Shown here piece by piece: positions 1 through 8,915 of a stretch of DNA of 64,000 nt. The position numbers were made by a program, and so were the translations under genes. This DNA comes from DATLNF01 sp963765815 (GTDB lineage: Bacteria; Actinomycetota; Actinomycetes; BP-191). The notes beneath the pieces are model-generated. The model saw only the letters and a program-made list of their open reading frames with translations, was not told the origin of the DNA and did not search any database. The stretch is from contig CAVXXT010000003.1 of the NCBI GenBank assembly GCA_963765815.1, positions 62,001-126,000 on the forward strand, read 5' to 3'. Position 1 is the first letter of the stretch. The number at the start of each line of letters is the position of its first letter.

Positions 1-596
1 GCCCGGAGCGCGGGCACTTCGCCCTCGCACTCGACGGGGCGAAGCAGCGCATCGACGCGATGACGTCGAACGTCGGGCATCTGCTGTGGAGCGGCATCGT
101 CGACGACGACCACGTCGATGCCTGCGTCGATCGGCTGATGGCGCCGGACATGCGCTCCGGCTGGGGCGTGCGGACGATGTCCTCGGCGGACGCGGCGTAC
201 AACCCGATCGGCTACCACATCGGCACCGTCTGGCCGCACGACTCGGGCCTCGTCGCGGAGGGCCTGCGCCGGGCGGGGCGGGGCGCGGAGGCGTCGTCGC
301 TCGCGTTCTCGATCGTCGAGTCCGCCGCGGAGTTCGGGCACCGGCTGCCCGAGGTCTTCGCCGGATTCCCCCGCGAGGAGACCGGGATGCCGGTCGAGTA
401 CCCGACCGCCTCGCGCCCCCAGGCCTGGTCGGCGGGGGCGGTGCTGCTCGCGTTGCGGACGATGCTCGGCGTCGACGTCGTCGGGGGCCGGGTCGTGCAG
501 GAGACCGTCCTGCCACGCGAGGTCACCGCCCTCGACATCACCGGTCTGCGCGTCGGCGAGGGGACAGTCGACGTCCGCGGCGTGAGAGACTTCTAG
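1..596 (+). CDS. Glycogen-debranching-type glycoside hydrolase, C-terminal part
   Basis: The frame is open from base 3, so only about the last 197 residues of a longer protein are seen. The segment reads as the helical catalytic domain of debranching/GDE_C-type glycoside hydrolases: a GTVWPHDSGL motif with Trp and Asp in the usual place, the run NPIGYHIG before it, and alternating helices with GFPREETGMPVEYP and PQAWSAGAVL near the end. These enzymes trim alpha-glucan or related oligosaccharides in the cytoplasm. It is followed 78 bases later by a GT4 glycosyltransferase on the same strand, consistent with a sugar-metabolism operon. The exact substrate cannot be told from this fragment. Confidence 0.7.
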   Translation, partial: PERGHFALALDGAKQRIDAMTSNVGHLLWSGIVDDDHVDACVDRLMAPDMRSGWGVRTMSSADAAYNPIGYHIGTVWPHDSGLVAEGLRRAGRGAEASSLAFSIVESAAEFGHRLPEVFAGFPREETGMPVEYPTASRPQAWSAGAVLLALRTMLGVDVVGGRVVQETVLPREVTALDITGLRVGEGTVDVRGVRDF

Positions 597-674
597 CGCG
601 AGGGGTGGGCGCGGCCCGGGCAGGACTGACCTGGGCACAAGAACGACAAGCGCACGCCGAGAGGTTCCTCGCAC

Positions 675-1736
675 ATGCGCATCGCGCTGATCGCACCGCC
701 CTGGGCGCCGGTCCCACCACTGCGATACGGCGGGATCGAGCTGGTCGTCGACCTGCTCGCCCGCGGTTACCAGGCGGCCGGGCACGACGTCGTCCTCTTC
801 GCCACCGGTGACAGCTCGTGTCCGGTGCCCACCTCGTCGATCATCGAGCGAGCCGACTGGACGACGCTCGGCCAGTCGATGGTCGAGCTGCGCCACGTCC
901 TGCACGCGCACGGCCAGCTGGCCGGCTTCGACGTGGTGCACGACCACACGATCGCCGGCCCGCTGCTCGCGAGCCGCATCCCCGACGTCCCCCTCGTGGC
1001 CACGATGCACGGCGACCTGCGCGGCGAGCTGGCCGACGTCTACCGGGCGTCGACCGGCGCGCATCTCGTCGCGATCTCTCACGCGCAGGCGCGCGACGTC
1101 GACGGCATCGAGCCGGCCCGGGTCATCCACCACGGCGTCGAGTCGGCGCGCTTCCCGGTGGGCGACGGCGGCGGGGGCTACCACGCATTCCTCGGCCGGA
1201 TGTGCCCGGAGAAGGGCGCGCACCGCGCGATCGCCGCAGCTCGGGCCGCGGGGGAGCGACTGCTGCTGGCCGGCAAGATCGCCGAGCCGCTCGAGAAGGC
1301 GTACTTCGCCAGTGCGATCGAGCCGCTCCTCGGGCCGGACGTGCAGTACGTCGGCGAGCTCGGCCACGAGGACAAGGTCGCGCTGCTCGGCGGCGCCCGG
1401 TCGCTGCTGTTCCCGATCCGCTGGCCGGAGCCGTTCGGCCTGGTGATGATCGAGGCACTTGCCTGCGGCACTCCCGTGATCGCCTTCCCCGAGGGCTCCG
1501 CGCCCGAGGTGGTCGAGGACGGCCGCACCGGCTTCCTCTGCGCAGACACCTCCGCGATGTCCCGCGCGATCACCCGGATCGACGAGATCGACCGCGCGAC
1601 CTGCCGGCAGGCGGTCGACGAGTACTTCTGCGTCGAGCGGATGGTCGACGAGCACCTGCAGCTCTTCGAGCGGCTCACCGCCCCTGGCGGCCACTACCTG
1701 CGCTCGGGCACCTCAGGCCGCGCCGACCTCGTCTAA
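675..1736 (+). CDS. GT4-family glycosyltransferase
   Basis: A 353-residue GT-B fold glycosyltransferase. The N-terminus MRIALIAPPWAPVPPLRYGGIE is the typical Rossmann start of GT4 enzymes with the glycine-rich acceptor loop; the C-terminal half carries FLGRMCPEKGAHRAI and the E-x7-E-type nucleotide-sugar motif in PEPFGLVMIEALACGTPVIA. It transfers a sugar from a nucleotide donor to a small acceptor or glycan in the cytoplasm; donor and acceptor are unknown. Start chosen at the ATG after GAGAGG (about 658-664). Its TAA stop (1734-1736) overlaps the stop of the convergent oxidoreductase gene, leaving no intergenic space. Confidence 0.85.
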   Translation: MRIALIAPPWAPVPPLRYGGIELVVDLLARGYQAAGHDVVLFATGDSSCPVPTSSIIERADWTTLGQSMVELRHVLHAHGQLAGFDVVHDHTIAGPLLASRIPDVPLVATMHGDLRGELADVYRASTGAHLVAISHAQARDVDGIEPARVIHHGVESARFPVGDGGGGYHAFLGRMCPEKGAHRAIAAARAAGERLLLAGKIAEPLEKAYFASAIEPLLGPDVQYVGELGHEDKVALLGGARSLLFPIRWPEPFGLVMIEALACGTPVIAFPEGSAPEVVEDGRTGFLCADTSAMSRAITRIDEIDRATCRQAVDEYFCVERMVDEHLQLFERLTAPGGHYLRSGTSGRADLV

Positions 1737-3125
1737 CCGCCGGCCGTCAGGTCGCCTTCACCGCGCGGGATCCACACCGTCTCAGGGGCGCCGGAGAGCA
1801 CGTGGTCGACCCACTCGACACCCTGCATGCACGAGTGGTCCATGTTGCCGATCTCGTAGAGCCACGCGCCGAACCGCCCGCGCGACCAGATGCCCTGGCC
1901 CGCAGCCATGGCTGCATCGTGCCGAGCGCGGCGTCGCGCTTCACTGTCGGGACCGGGTAGGTCATCGCAGGGGAGTGGCGCCACCTGGTGATGATCCGAC
2001 CGCGGTCGTCCTCGCTCAGCAGACCGGTGGCGACGAGGCCGTCGACAGCGCGGTCGACGATCGTGTCCGGATCCTCGTGCTTGTACGCCGAGCGCGACGT
2101 CTCGGTGAGCAGCGCGATCTGGTCCGGCTCGGCCGTGATGTGCGGGCGAGTAGTTGGACAGGTAGGTGACCCGGTAGAACGGCACGTCGGGCTCGGGGAA
2201 GTAGATCCAGTTCTTGTCGCTGCCGGCCGGCCGGTCGACGCCGACGCCGACGATGTGGCTGCCGCTCCACTCCAGATCGCCAACAGCGCGAGCGACCGCA
2301 TCGGGCACCGCTTCCGTCCGCTGCGATGAGCAGGTTGAGCGGCATCGTGGACAGCAGCACGTCGTAGGGCCACACCCGGCCGTCCTTCGTGGTGACGATC
2401 TTCGCGACTGGGTCGACCGACACGACGGGGCAGCTCGAGCTCCAGGTGCTCGTCGACGTACGGGCGCATCGCGTCGTACAGGAAGCCGGTGCCGCCTTTG
2501 AGCGGGTAGCTGAACGTGTTGTTCGGTCCCCACTGCGTCTCGGGCCTTGTCGAGGATGCACGTTGCGCAGGATGGTCCTCGACGTCGACGACCGAGACCC
2601 GCTCGCCGATCCAGATGTAGTTCATCAGCTCCGCCGGAGTGGCCCAGACCTTGAAGTTGTACGGGATCATGAAGTGCTTGGCGATGCCCTGGCCCATGGT
2701 GGCCTGCACCCACTCGCGGAAGTTCGCCGGCGCTGCTCGCGATCGGCTCGTACCTCGCCCGATGGCGCCGGTGAGGCACTCGTAGACGGTCTGCGGCTCG
2801 AGGCCGCGGATGTTGTTCTGGAACGGGTAGGGGATGAAGCGGCTGCTCCATCCAAACCCACGCCTCGCGCACCAGGGTCGGTGAACTCGTCGCCCATGAG
2901 CTTGTCGACCAGGCGGTCGTAGTAGTCGTAGTGGCTGAACATGACGTGGCCGCCGATGTCGTACGTGAACCCGGCGTCGTCGGTGAACGAGGTGGCGAGC
3001 CCGCCGACGTAGTCGTTGGCCTCGAGGATCACCCAGTCGTCGTAGCCCAGCTCGGCGAGCCGGTAGCCGGCGCCGAGGCCGGTCGGGCCGGCCCCGATGA
3101 CGACGATGCGCGGGTTCGCCGCCAC
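1733..3125 (-). pseudogene. UDP-galactopyranose mutase-like FAD oxidoreductase, frameshifted
   Basis: Starts at GTG 3125 with an FAD-binding beta-alpha-beta motif, IVVIGAGPTGLGAGYRL, followed by LEANDYVGGL and YDIGGHVMFSHYDYYD, which match UDP-galactopyranose mutase / protoporphyrinogen-oxidase-like NAD(P)-binding proteins. Central pieces (FIPYPFQNNIRGL; NFREWVQATMGQGIAKHF; NTFSYPLKGGTGFLYDAM) and the C-terminus (GRFGAWLYEIGNMDHSCMQG) lie in three different frames, so several single-base indels interrupt it. All conserved parts remain in order and full length, about 460 residues, so consensus errors are likelier than loss of function. Function inferred: FAD-dependent sugar-nucleotide or amine-oxidase-like chemistry, possibly for cell-wall sugar supply next to the glycosyltransferase. 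Confidence 0.7.
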
Positions 3126-3317
3126 CCGACCTCCGCTCGCGCTCGGTCCCGGCCGCCCGCCGCAGGAGCGGCGTCGTAGGCGGGACGCCCACCGGGACGT
3201 GACCGTCCTGACGGGTCCGAGGATAGGCGGGCGGCGCCCGATGTCCCCCCTCTCCACGCTCAAGGAGTGTCACAATCGTCCCGATGGTCACAGGAGTCCC
3301 ATCGATGTGATTCCGCC

Positions 3318-4454
3318 ATGCCCCGTCCCCGGAGGTTCACCGTGTCCGCGCGTCCGCACGCGAGGCTGGCCGGCGTCGCGCTGGTCCTCGCCGGGCTGAC
3401 GCTGTCCGGGCTCGCCGCGGCAGAGGGCAACGCGGGCACGCCGCCGGCGCCGGACCGGGCCGCCGAGGCCGTGCTGGCCGGCGCCCGGGAGCAGATCGGC
3501 GATGTGTACGAGTGGGCCGGGACCGGTCCCGACACGTGGGACTGCTCGGGGCTGACCTGGACGCTCTGGCGCACCGTCGGGGGAGTGCGCTCGATCCCGC
3601 GGACGTCGCGGGAGCAGCAGGCGTGGGCCACCCCGATCCGGCGCGAGGACCTGCTGCCCGGCGATCTGGTCTTCTTCGGCGAGCCGGTGTCGCACGTCAG
3701 CATCTACGTCGGCGACGACCAGCTCATCGACGCGTCGAGCTCCCGCAAGGGCGTCGTGCAGCGGGCGGTCTGGACCTCCGACGTCATCCGCTACGGCCGG
3801 GTGCCGCGCCCCGGCGCGCCGGTGACCCCCCGACCCGAGTCGCCGTCCCCGACCTCGTCGGCAAGCCCCTCGGCGTCGCCGACGGCGACCGCCAGCGCAT
3901 CGCCGAGCGCCGCACGCACCCCGAGTGCGAGGCCCACCGGCACTCCGAGCGCGAAGCCGTCACCCAAGCCGAGCGCCAAGCCAAGCCCGAAGCCAAGTGC
4001 CAAGCCAAGTGCCGCAGCGGCTTCGGCCTCGCCACGGCCTTCCGCCTCACCGTCGATGCGCCCGGTGCCGCCTCCCGGCCACACGCCGCGCACCCCGACG
4101 ACGAAGACGGCAGCGGCGTTCGTCGCCGCCGCGCGTTCGGCCGTCGGTGCGTCGTACGAAGCAGGCAAGAGCAGCCCGACGTACGACGCGCCTGGCCTGG
4201 TCCGCTGGGCCTGGTGGAAGACGACGAAGAAGACGCTGCCGGCCGACGTCGCCGCGATGGAGAAGCGCACCAAGCCGGTCGCGCTGGCTGACCTCGCCGT
4301 CGGCGACCTGGTCTTCTACGGCACTCCCACCGTGCACGTCGGCATCTACGTCGGCGGCGGAAACATGGTCGACGCATCCAAGGTGCTCAAGAAGGTCTCC
4401 GAGCGCCGGGTGTTCTCCAGCGAGACCGTGCGCTTCGCCCGCATCACGCCCTGA
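3318..4454 (+). CDS. Secreted two-domain NlpC/P60 protein
   Basis: 378 residues from ATG 3318 (MPRPRRFTVSARPHARLAG), followed by a hydrophobic signal segment ending near AAAEG. Domain 1 has the NlpC/P60 catalytic Cys in WDCSGLTW and the His in VSHVSIYVG. A roughly 100-residue low-complexity linker of Pro, Ser, Ala and Lys-Pro repeats follows (SPKPSAKPSPKPSAKPS). Domain 2 keeps the fold (LAVGDLVFYG, VHVGIYVGG) but has Ala where the catalytic Cys should be (YDAPGL), so it is probably inactive and may bind peptidoglycan. NlpC/P60 enzymes cleave stem peptides of peptidoglycan outside the cell. An upstream in-frame ATG at 3267 would add 17 residues before the signal and is less likely. Confidence 0.85.
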   Translation: MPRPRRFTVSARPHARLAGVALVLAGLTLSGLAAAEGNAGTPPAPDRAAEAVLAGAREQIGDVYEWAGTGPDTWDCSGLTWTLWRTVGGVRSIPRTSREQQAWATPIRREDLLPGDLVFFGEPVSHVSIYVGDDQLIDASSSRKGVVQRAVWTSDVIRYGRVPRPGAPVTPRPESPSPTSSASPSASPTATASASPSAARTPSARPTGTPSAKPSPKPSAKPSPKPSAKPSAAAASASPRPSASPSMRPVPPPGHTPRTPTTKTAAAFVAAARSAVGASYEAGKSSPTYDAPGLVRWAWWKTTKKTLPADVAAMEKRTKPVALADLAVGDLVFYGTPTVHVGIYVGGGNMVDASKVLKKVSERRVFSSETVRFARITP

Positions 4455-5274
4455 CGGGGGAGCCGCTCCACGCGGGACGCGAGGCGTTCGGGGGAGCGGG
4501 CAGCCTGCCGCTCACGAGTCCGAGTCCGGCGAGCCCGGGCAGTCGGTCGATCCGCGCGTCGATGCCGGCCGCGGCTCTGCGGCCGACGTCGTCGCCCATC
4601 AGGTAGGAGATGACGAAAGCCGACTCCTCGGGCGGCATGACTCCGGAGCCGACCGGCGCCCACAGCTTCGTCAGCGCCCAGCGGGTGACCCGGCGTGCCT
4701 TGGCCGACCGGGCCAGGCGCAGTCGCGCCTCGCTGGCGTAGAACGCGATGTGCCGGCTCTCCTGGGCGGCGATCCGGCCGAGCAGCTCGGTGAGCACCGG
4801 ATGGCCGGCCTTCTCGGCGAGCCGCTCATAGCCGGCCTGAGTGGACCACTCGTTGATCGCGCCCCAGCTCATGTGCAGCGCGACGAAGTCCTCGCCCATG
4901 ACCGCAGAGCCCACGGCGCCGACGTACGGACCTGCCTTGGACTTCCAGCCGGTCAGCCGCGCACGCATGGGGGCGATCCGCTCGGCCTCGGCGGCCTCGC
5001 CGTGCGCGGTGAGTACCTTGCCGAGCGCGACGCCGTGCCAGTACTCCTCGTAGGCCCACATGGTGAGGAAGGTGGTCACCCGGGGGTCCTCGTGGCTGCG
5101 GGTCAGCAGGAGGTCCCGGAGGTAGCAGACGGTGTGCGACTCGACGTCGTGCATGTACCGGAGGACCCGCAGCACCGACTCGTCCAGCGGACTGTCGACA
5201 AAGGCGCCGAAGTCGATGTCCTCGGTCCGGACTGGCGTCACGGTGCTGCGGTAGGCGTCCACGTCGAAGCTCAT
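4444..5274 (-). CDS. Ferritin-like di-iron protein
   Basis: 276 residues from ATG 5274. All-helical composition with two carboxylate/histidine motifs of the ferritin-like di-iron type: E-E-Y-W-H (in WAYEEYWHG) and E-S-R-H (in AAQESRHIAFY), spaced as in acyl-ACP-desaturase-like or R2-like oxidases. It could be an oxidase, hydroxylase or desaturase of lipids; sequence alone does not settle this. The C-terminal 30 residues are Pro/Ser-rich and poorly conserved-looking. It is divergent from the GT1 glycosyltransferase gene at 5341 (66 bases between starts) and convergent with the NlpC/P60 gene, with an 11-base overlap at its 3-prime end. Confidence 0.7.
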   Translation of the reverse strand: MSFDVDAYRSTVTPVRTEDIDFGAFVDSPLDESVLRVLRYMHDVESHTVCYLRDLLLTRSHEDPRVTTFLTMWAYEEYWHGVALGKVLTAHGEAAEAERIAPMRARLTGWKSKAGPYVGAVGSAVMGEDFVALHMSWGAINEWSTQAGYERLAEKAGHPVLTELLGRIAAQESRHIAFYASEARLRLARSAKARRVTRWALTKLWAPVGSGVMPPEESAFVISYLMGDDVGRRAAAGIDARIDRLPGLAGLGLVSGRLPAPPNASRPAWSGSPVRA

Positions 5275-5340
5275 GCCGGTCTTTCGCGCGGAGCCGTCCC
5301 ATTGGTTCATCCCGCCCGCCCTCTGTGCCAGCATGGCGCG

Positions 5341-6491
5341 ATGCGGGTACTGGTCACGGCCCCGGCGGGCATCGGGCACATCCACCCCCTGCTCCCGCTC
5401 GCGACGGAGCTCGCCGGGGGAGGGCACGAGGTGCGCTTCGCCGTCTCGCCGGACATGTGCCACGCCGTCGAACGCGCCGGTCTCCCCGCCACAGCTGCGG
5501 GCCAGACCGGTGCGGAGCGGGTCGGAGCGTTCCGGCAGCGCTGGGGCGCTGACGTGGACGCCCTCCCGCCTCAGCAGCGGTCTGCCTTCATGTTCCCGCG
5601 CCTGTTCGGCGCGACCGCGATGCCGAAGATGCTCGCCGACCTGCGGACCCTGACCCAGGAATGGCGGCCGGACCTGGTGGTCCATGACCTCGCCGAGCTC
5701 GCCGGCCCGCTCCTCGCGACCGAGCTGGGGGTCCCGCACGCGACGCACTCGTTCGGCAGCTGTTCCCCGACCGGCTCGCGACGGCCGGCGAGCTGACCGT
5801 GGACCTGTGGCACGACGCCGGGCTGGAGCCCCCGCCGTACGCGGGCGTCTTCAGCGACGTCTATGTCGACATCCGGCCGCCGTCGCTGTCCGCCGCGGCG
5901 CCGTGCCAGCACGTCCTGCTCGAGCGACCCGGGGCGTACGACGCGCTCGGCGGCGAGCTGCCGCCGTTCGTCACGAACACGGACGAGCGGCCGCTGGTCT
6001 ACCTGACCCTCGGGACGGTCTTCTCCGATCCCGCCGTCTTCCGCGCCGCCACCGAGGGCATCGCGTCCCTTCCCGTACGGCTGCTCGTCACCGTCGGCCC
6101 GAGCGGCGACCCTGTCGCGCTCGGCGCCACGCCGAGCAATGTCCTGGTGGAGCGCTACGTCCCGCAGACAAGCCTCCTGGCGCACTGCTCGGTCGTCGTC
6201 TCGCACGCGGGGTCCGGCACGTTCCTCGGCGCCCTGGCCGAGGGGAAGCCCCAGGTCTGCGTGCCCCAGGGCGCCGACCAGTTCCTCAACGCCGAGGACG
6301 GCGCCCGCGTCGGCGCGGCCGTCGCCCTCATGCCGGGCAGCGTCACGCCGGCCGCGGTCCGCGACGCCGTGGCCGAGGTCCTGGGCGCACCGTCGTACGC
6401 CGAGGCCGCACAGCAGCTCGCCACCGAGATCGCCGACATGCCGACGGCCGCTGACGTCGCTGCCTCACTCCAGGCACACGCCGGAGGCTAG
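5341..6491 (+). pseudogene. GT1-family (MGT/EryCIII-like) glycosyltransferase, frameshifted
   Basis: Begins MRVLVTAPAGIGHIHPLLPL, the N-terminus of natural-product and UGT-like glycosyltransferases. Near 5750 the frame shifts by one base; the C-terminal half continues in another frame with VYLTLGTVFSDP and the donor-binding signature VVVSHAGSGTFLGALAEGKPQ, then VPQGADQFLNA. Both halves are intact, so together they form one ordinary protein of about 383 residues. It would move a sugar from a nucleotide donor to a small hydrophobic acceptor. The single indel may be a consensus error. It is the last host gene before the dif-like junction. Confidence 0.75.
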
Positions 6492-6515
6492 GCCCCGCTT
6501 GGTGCGCGTAGGTGA

Positions 6516-6543
6516 AGTGCCGATAATCGACACTATGTCAACT
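6516..6543 (+). other. Left junction: complete dif-like site (attL)
   Basis: A 28-bp XerC/XerD-type site: left arm AGTGCCGATAA (6516-6526), 6-bp centre TCGACA (6527-6532), right arm CTATGTCAACT (6533-6543). The layout and arm sequences resemble bacterial dif (in E. coli the arms read GGTGCGCATAA and TTATGTTAAAT around a 6-bp centre). The left arm is host sequence; the right arm is shared with the internal junction, so it came from the element. It marks the left end of the prophage array and is probably the working chromosome-dimer-resolution site. Confidence 0.75.
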
Positions 6544-6595
6544 CGACCGGAGTCCCCCAGGTCCCAGCGGTAACACCGCGACGACCCCACGGACG

Positions 6596-6750
6596 CCCGG
6601 AACCCCTTCGCCCGAGGGGGTTCCGGGCTTCGGGAGCCCACAGCTCCGAACAGCACAAAGCCCGGGGTAGCAGCCCCGGGCTCTGGCCTTGCTGTGTCTA
6701 CCCGTTGCGAGGTCGACGCGTCAAACAATAACCCGGGTAGCAGCCCGGGG
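6596..6750. other. Left-end stem-loop cluster, copy A
   Basis: The 260 bases between the junction and the first gene hold three strong hairpins: 6596-6627 (CCCGGAACCCC pairing with GGGGTTCCGGG), 6660-6681 (GCCCGGGG TAGCA GCCCCGGGC) and 6732-6749 (CCCGGG TAGCA GCCCGGG). The last two share the same stem core and the same TAGCA loop. No T-run follows, so they are not simple intrinsic terminators. They may form a leader RNA structure or part of an origin or packaging site; nothing else is seen here. Confidence 0.5.
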
Positions 6751-6806
6751 TATGTAAATCGGGCGGGCGTGTCGGCCTCGATTCTCTCGAAATGGAGCCC
6801 GTTGCG

Positions 6807-7035
6807 ATGAACGCTCAGCCCAACCCGAACAGCCAGCGTAGGACCCAGCTCCGACAGATCGGGCCGGCGGCGCCGTGCACCGTCTGCGGCCACCGGTTCA
6901 TCTCCCCCACCGAGCGCCGAGGTCTGCGGCCGGTGCAACCCCCACGTCCGCAGCTTCGGCCCCGCCGACGACACGCCGGTGCCTTCTCGGCTGACGCTCG
7001 ACGGATTCCTCGCGCTCACCCTGGCGGCGTCGTGA
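6807..7035 (+). pseudogene. Zinc-ribbon protein, copy A, frameshifted
   Basis: Counterpart of the intact gene at 22958. The first 35 codons match exactly (MNAQPNPNSQRRTQLRQIGP, then CTVCGH), then one extra base near 6910 breaks the frame before the second CxxC. A GGAG sequence lies nine bases before ATG 6807, which decides this start over the ATG at 6792. Confidence 0.6.
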
Positions 7036-7226
7036 TGTCGGCGGGCAGCGTCATTGGCCACTGGTGGTCCGGTCGCCGCGGCCTGGTCTGGTCGTCCTCG
7101 CACGTCGGCACGGTCAGCGTCGGCCGCGACGTCGACCAGCTGGGATGCGCCGTGGTCCGAACGCGTGGCTCACCCTTTCGGCGGCGCCGCGTGCTTCGCT
7201 GCCGTTGGCTGGCTGTGATGGTGTGA
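7035..7226 (+). pseudogene. Small two-helix membrane protein, copy A, frameshifted
   Basis: Begins MSAGSVIGH at a TGATG overlap with the preceding gene, as in copy B (23185-23376), then differs by several missing bases that destroy both predicted membrane helices. The end is inferred from the TGA that overlaps the next GTG start. If the indels are consensus errors, the protein is a 63-residue membrane protein of unknown role. Confidence 0.45.
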
Positions 7227-7616
7227 CCGCCACGGAGGAGTACGCAGCCCTGCTCGTCCACCGCGCGACGAAGTGGTCGACGACTGCACTACGAAGCCCA
7301 GACTGGACATGCACGGCCGGCTGTCGCGGCTGGTCGACGACGGGCACGGTCGGCGGACCGTTGTCCGGGCCGAGTGGCCGTGCCCGACGACGCTGCTGCT
7401 AGAGCCGCACGTCCGCGCGTTCGAGCAGCTGGTGGCCCAGCTCGGGGAGTTACGCGCGCGGCTGATCGGCGGGGCGGTGCCGAGGTGCTCTGCGTGTGGC
7501 GGCGTGCTGTCGGAGGTGCCGCCGTACCCGTCGTGTGCTGACGACGGCGCCGAGGTCGTCGGCGCGCGCGCCTGCGACGACTGCGGCAACGTCTTCCCCC
7601 AGGCGGTGGCTCGTGA
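7223..7616 (+). pseudogene. Zinc-ribbon protein, copy A, frameshifted
   Basis: Starts at GTG 7223. The N-terminal 30 residues (VTATEEYAALLVHRATKW) differ from copy B, whereas the last 90 codons, including CSACGG and CDDCGN, are almost identical to 23373-23780. One indel near 7340 and a missing C in the C-run near 7600 split it. The N-terminal divergence against a conserved zinc domain suggests real recombination besides the frameshifts. Confidence 0.5.
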
Positions 7617-7837
7617 GCACCGACCTGGGCAGTTGCGCGATGTGCATCTCGATCCGGTTCGAGGACGTCAACGCCCACCGGCCGGACGGTCTCTGCTGGC
7701 AGGTCGCCGACGCGGTGACGACGGTCGTCGGCACGTCGGCCTGCGCGCTGCACGCCTACGCCGCGGTGAAGGTCGTCGGGCTCCTCGCCGACCAGTGGCG
7801 CGCCGCGTCGCTCGCGGGGATCAGGTGGCCCCGATGA
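7613..7837 (+). CDS. Cys-rich small protein, copy A
   Basis: 74 residues, identical in sequence to the copy B protein at 23777 (MSTDLGSCAMCISIRFEDV). It is intact here although both neighbours are frameshifted. GTG start overlapping the preceding gene. Function unknown; Cys at positions 8, 11, 28 and 44 could bind a metal. Confidence 0.65.
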   Translation: MSTDLGSCAMCISIRFEDVNAHRPDGLCWQVADAVTTVVGTSACALHAYAAVKVVGLLADQWRAASLAGIRWPR

Positions 7838-8686
7838 GCGCCGCGCTGGTGGCGCTGCGCGCTCCCCTGGCGGAGAGGCTGCGGGCCGACGACCTGGGGC
7901 CGACAGAGGCGTGGATCGACCAGCACTCCGGGCTCACGGGTCCGACCTCGCGGTGATGCGCGCGGTCGCGTGGTACGTCGATCGCTACGGCCTGAAGGCG
8001 CATCCCAGCGTCGCGCAGCTGGTCGCGCGGTCGGGGTACAGCGAGGCGACGGTGCACCGCGTACGGCGCCGGCAGGTGGCGTCCGGGCTGCTCCTGGTGA
8101 CCCGCAGCCGGGCCGCGGGACGGCGAACATCTGGGCTATCCACAGGGGTGTCAGGACGACACCGCTTCGGCTGGTCGAGGGGTGCCGGATGACACCGCTT
8201 CGGGGGCGCGTCCGAGCGTGGTTCGGGTGCACAGATGACACCCCAGGGTTTCAGGGTTTTTGGTCTTGAAAGCGACCCCCCCGTACCCCCCAGAGCGAAG
8301 ACGATGACGAGCCGGCTTCGCCGGCGCTCAACCCGAGGCCACCGGCTCCGCCGGCGGAAAGGCGGGCCGGCTGCGCCGGCGCAGCTGAGGAGGGTGGGGT
8401 CGGGCCGGGTGCCGACAGCGCCGCCAGGTGCGCCGTGTCCGGTCGCGACGTCGCGAGGGAGGGCCTGCCGCGGTGCCGGGCATGCGGGACGACCCCGCGG
8501 CAGGTCCGGCGCGCTGCGGCCCGCGAGGCGCGTCACGCCGAGGCCGCGGCCCGGGTCGCCGGGCAGCTCGACGCTCGACGCCGAAGGTCGAGGGAGTCGC
8601 GGCCACCGGCGGCGACGTGTCCGCACGGCGACCCGAACGGCCGGCCGAGCTGCGCGCTGTGCCGGCACGGTGTGACCGATGCCTGA
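7834..8686 (+). pseudogene. HTH replication-type protein, copy A, frameshifted
   Basis: Counterpart of 23998-24858. The HTH core is retained (VMRAVAWYVDRYGL, then SVAQLVARSGYSEATVHRV) but single-base losses near 7950 and 8115 shift the frame. It differs from copy B at many codons, and the repeats embedded in the gene (8146-8250) also differ, so the DNA-binding domain and its likely binding sites have changed together. The C-terminal Cys cluster CPHGDPNGRPSCALCRHG is conserved in the nucleotide sequence. Confidence 0.55.
8146..8250 (+). repeat. Iteron-like repeats, copy A
   Basis: Three imperfect direct repeats inside the HTH gene: around 8150 (TGTCAGGACGACACCGCTTCGG), around 8186 (TGCCGGATGACACCGCTTCGG, shifted by about 36 bases) and around 8228 (TGCACAGATGACACCCCAGG). 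The common core is GATGACACC-C. They occupy the same place as the copy B repeats at 24312-24413 but have a different consensus. Iteron role is inference from position and spacing. Confidence 0.5.
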
Positions 8687-8915
8687 GTCGATCGGGTGCG
8701 TCCGCGACGACGCCGGCCGGGTCTACGTCGAGGTCGGGTCGGTCGCGAGGTGGCTCGCCGACCACGCCCAGGGCGAGGACAGCGCCGGCCGGCCGGAGGT
8801 GGCGGGCTACCTCCGCTGGGTTGCTCTTGCGCTCCTCGGGCTCGTCGACCCGCTACCGGGCGAGCCGCCCAGCTGGCCCCGGCCACGACGAGCACACCCG
8901 GCGGAGCGGTCATGA
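8679..8915 (+). CDS. Small conserved phage protein, copy A
   Basis: 78 residues, differing from copy B only at the extreme C-terminus (MPESIGCVRDDAGRVYVEVG). Overlaps the genes on both sides by a few bases. No recognised domain; a hydrophobic stretch near residues 46-58 (LRWVALALLGLVD) may be a buried or membrane helix. Unknown function. Confidence 0.6.
   Translation: MPESIGCVRDDAGRVYVEVGSVARWLADHAQGEDSAGRPEVAGYLRWVALALLGLVDPLPGEPPSWPRPRRAHPAERS

Noticed and set aside
3925..4030. Short tandem repeats as a CRISPR or VNTR locus
   Set aside because: They encode the Lys-Pro-Ser linker of the NlpC/P60 protein; no spacers or cas genes.
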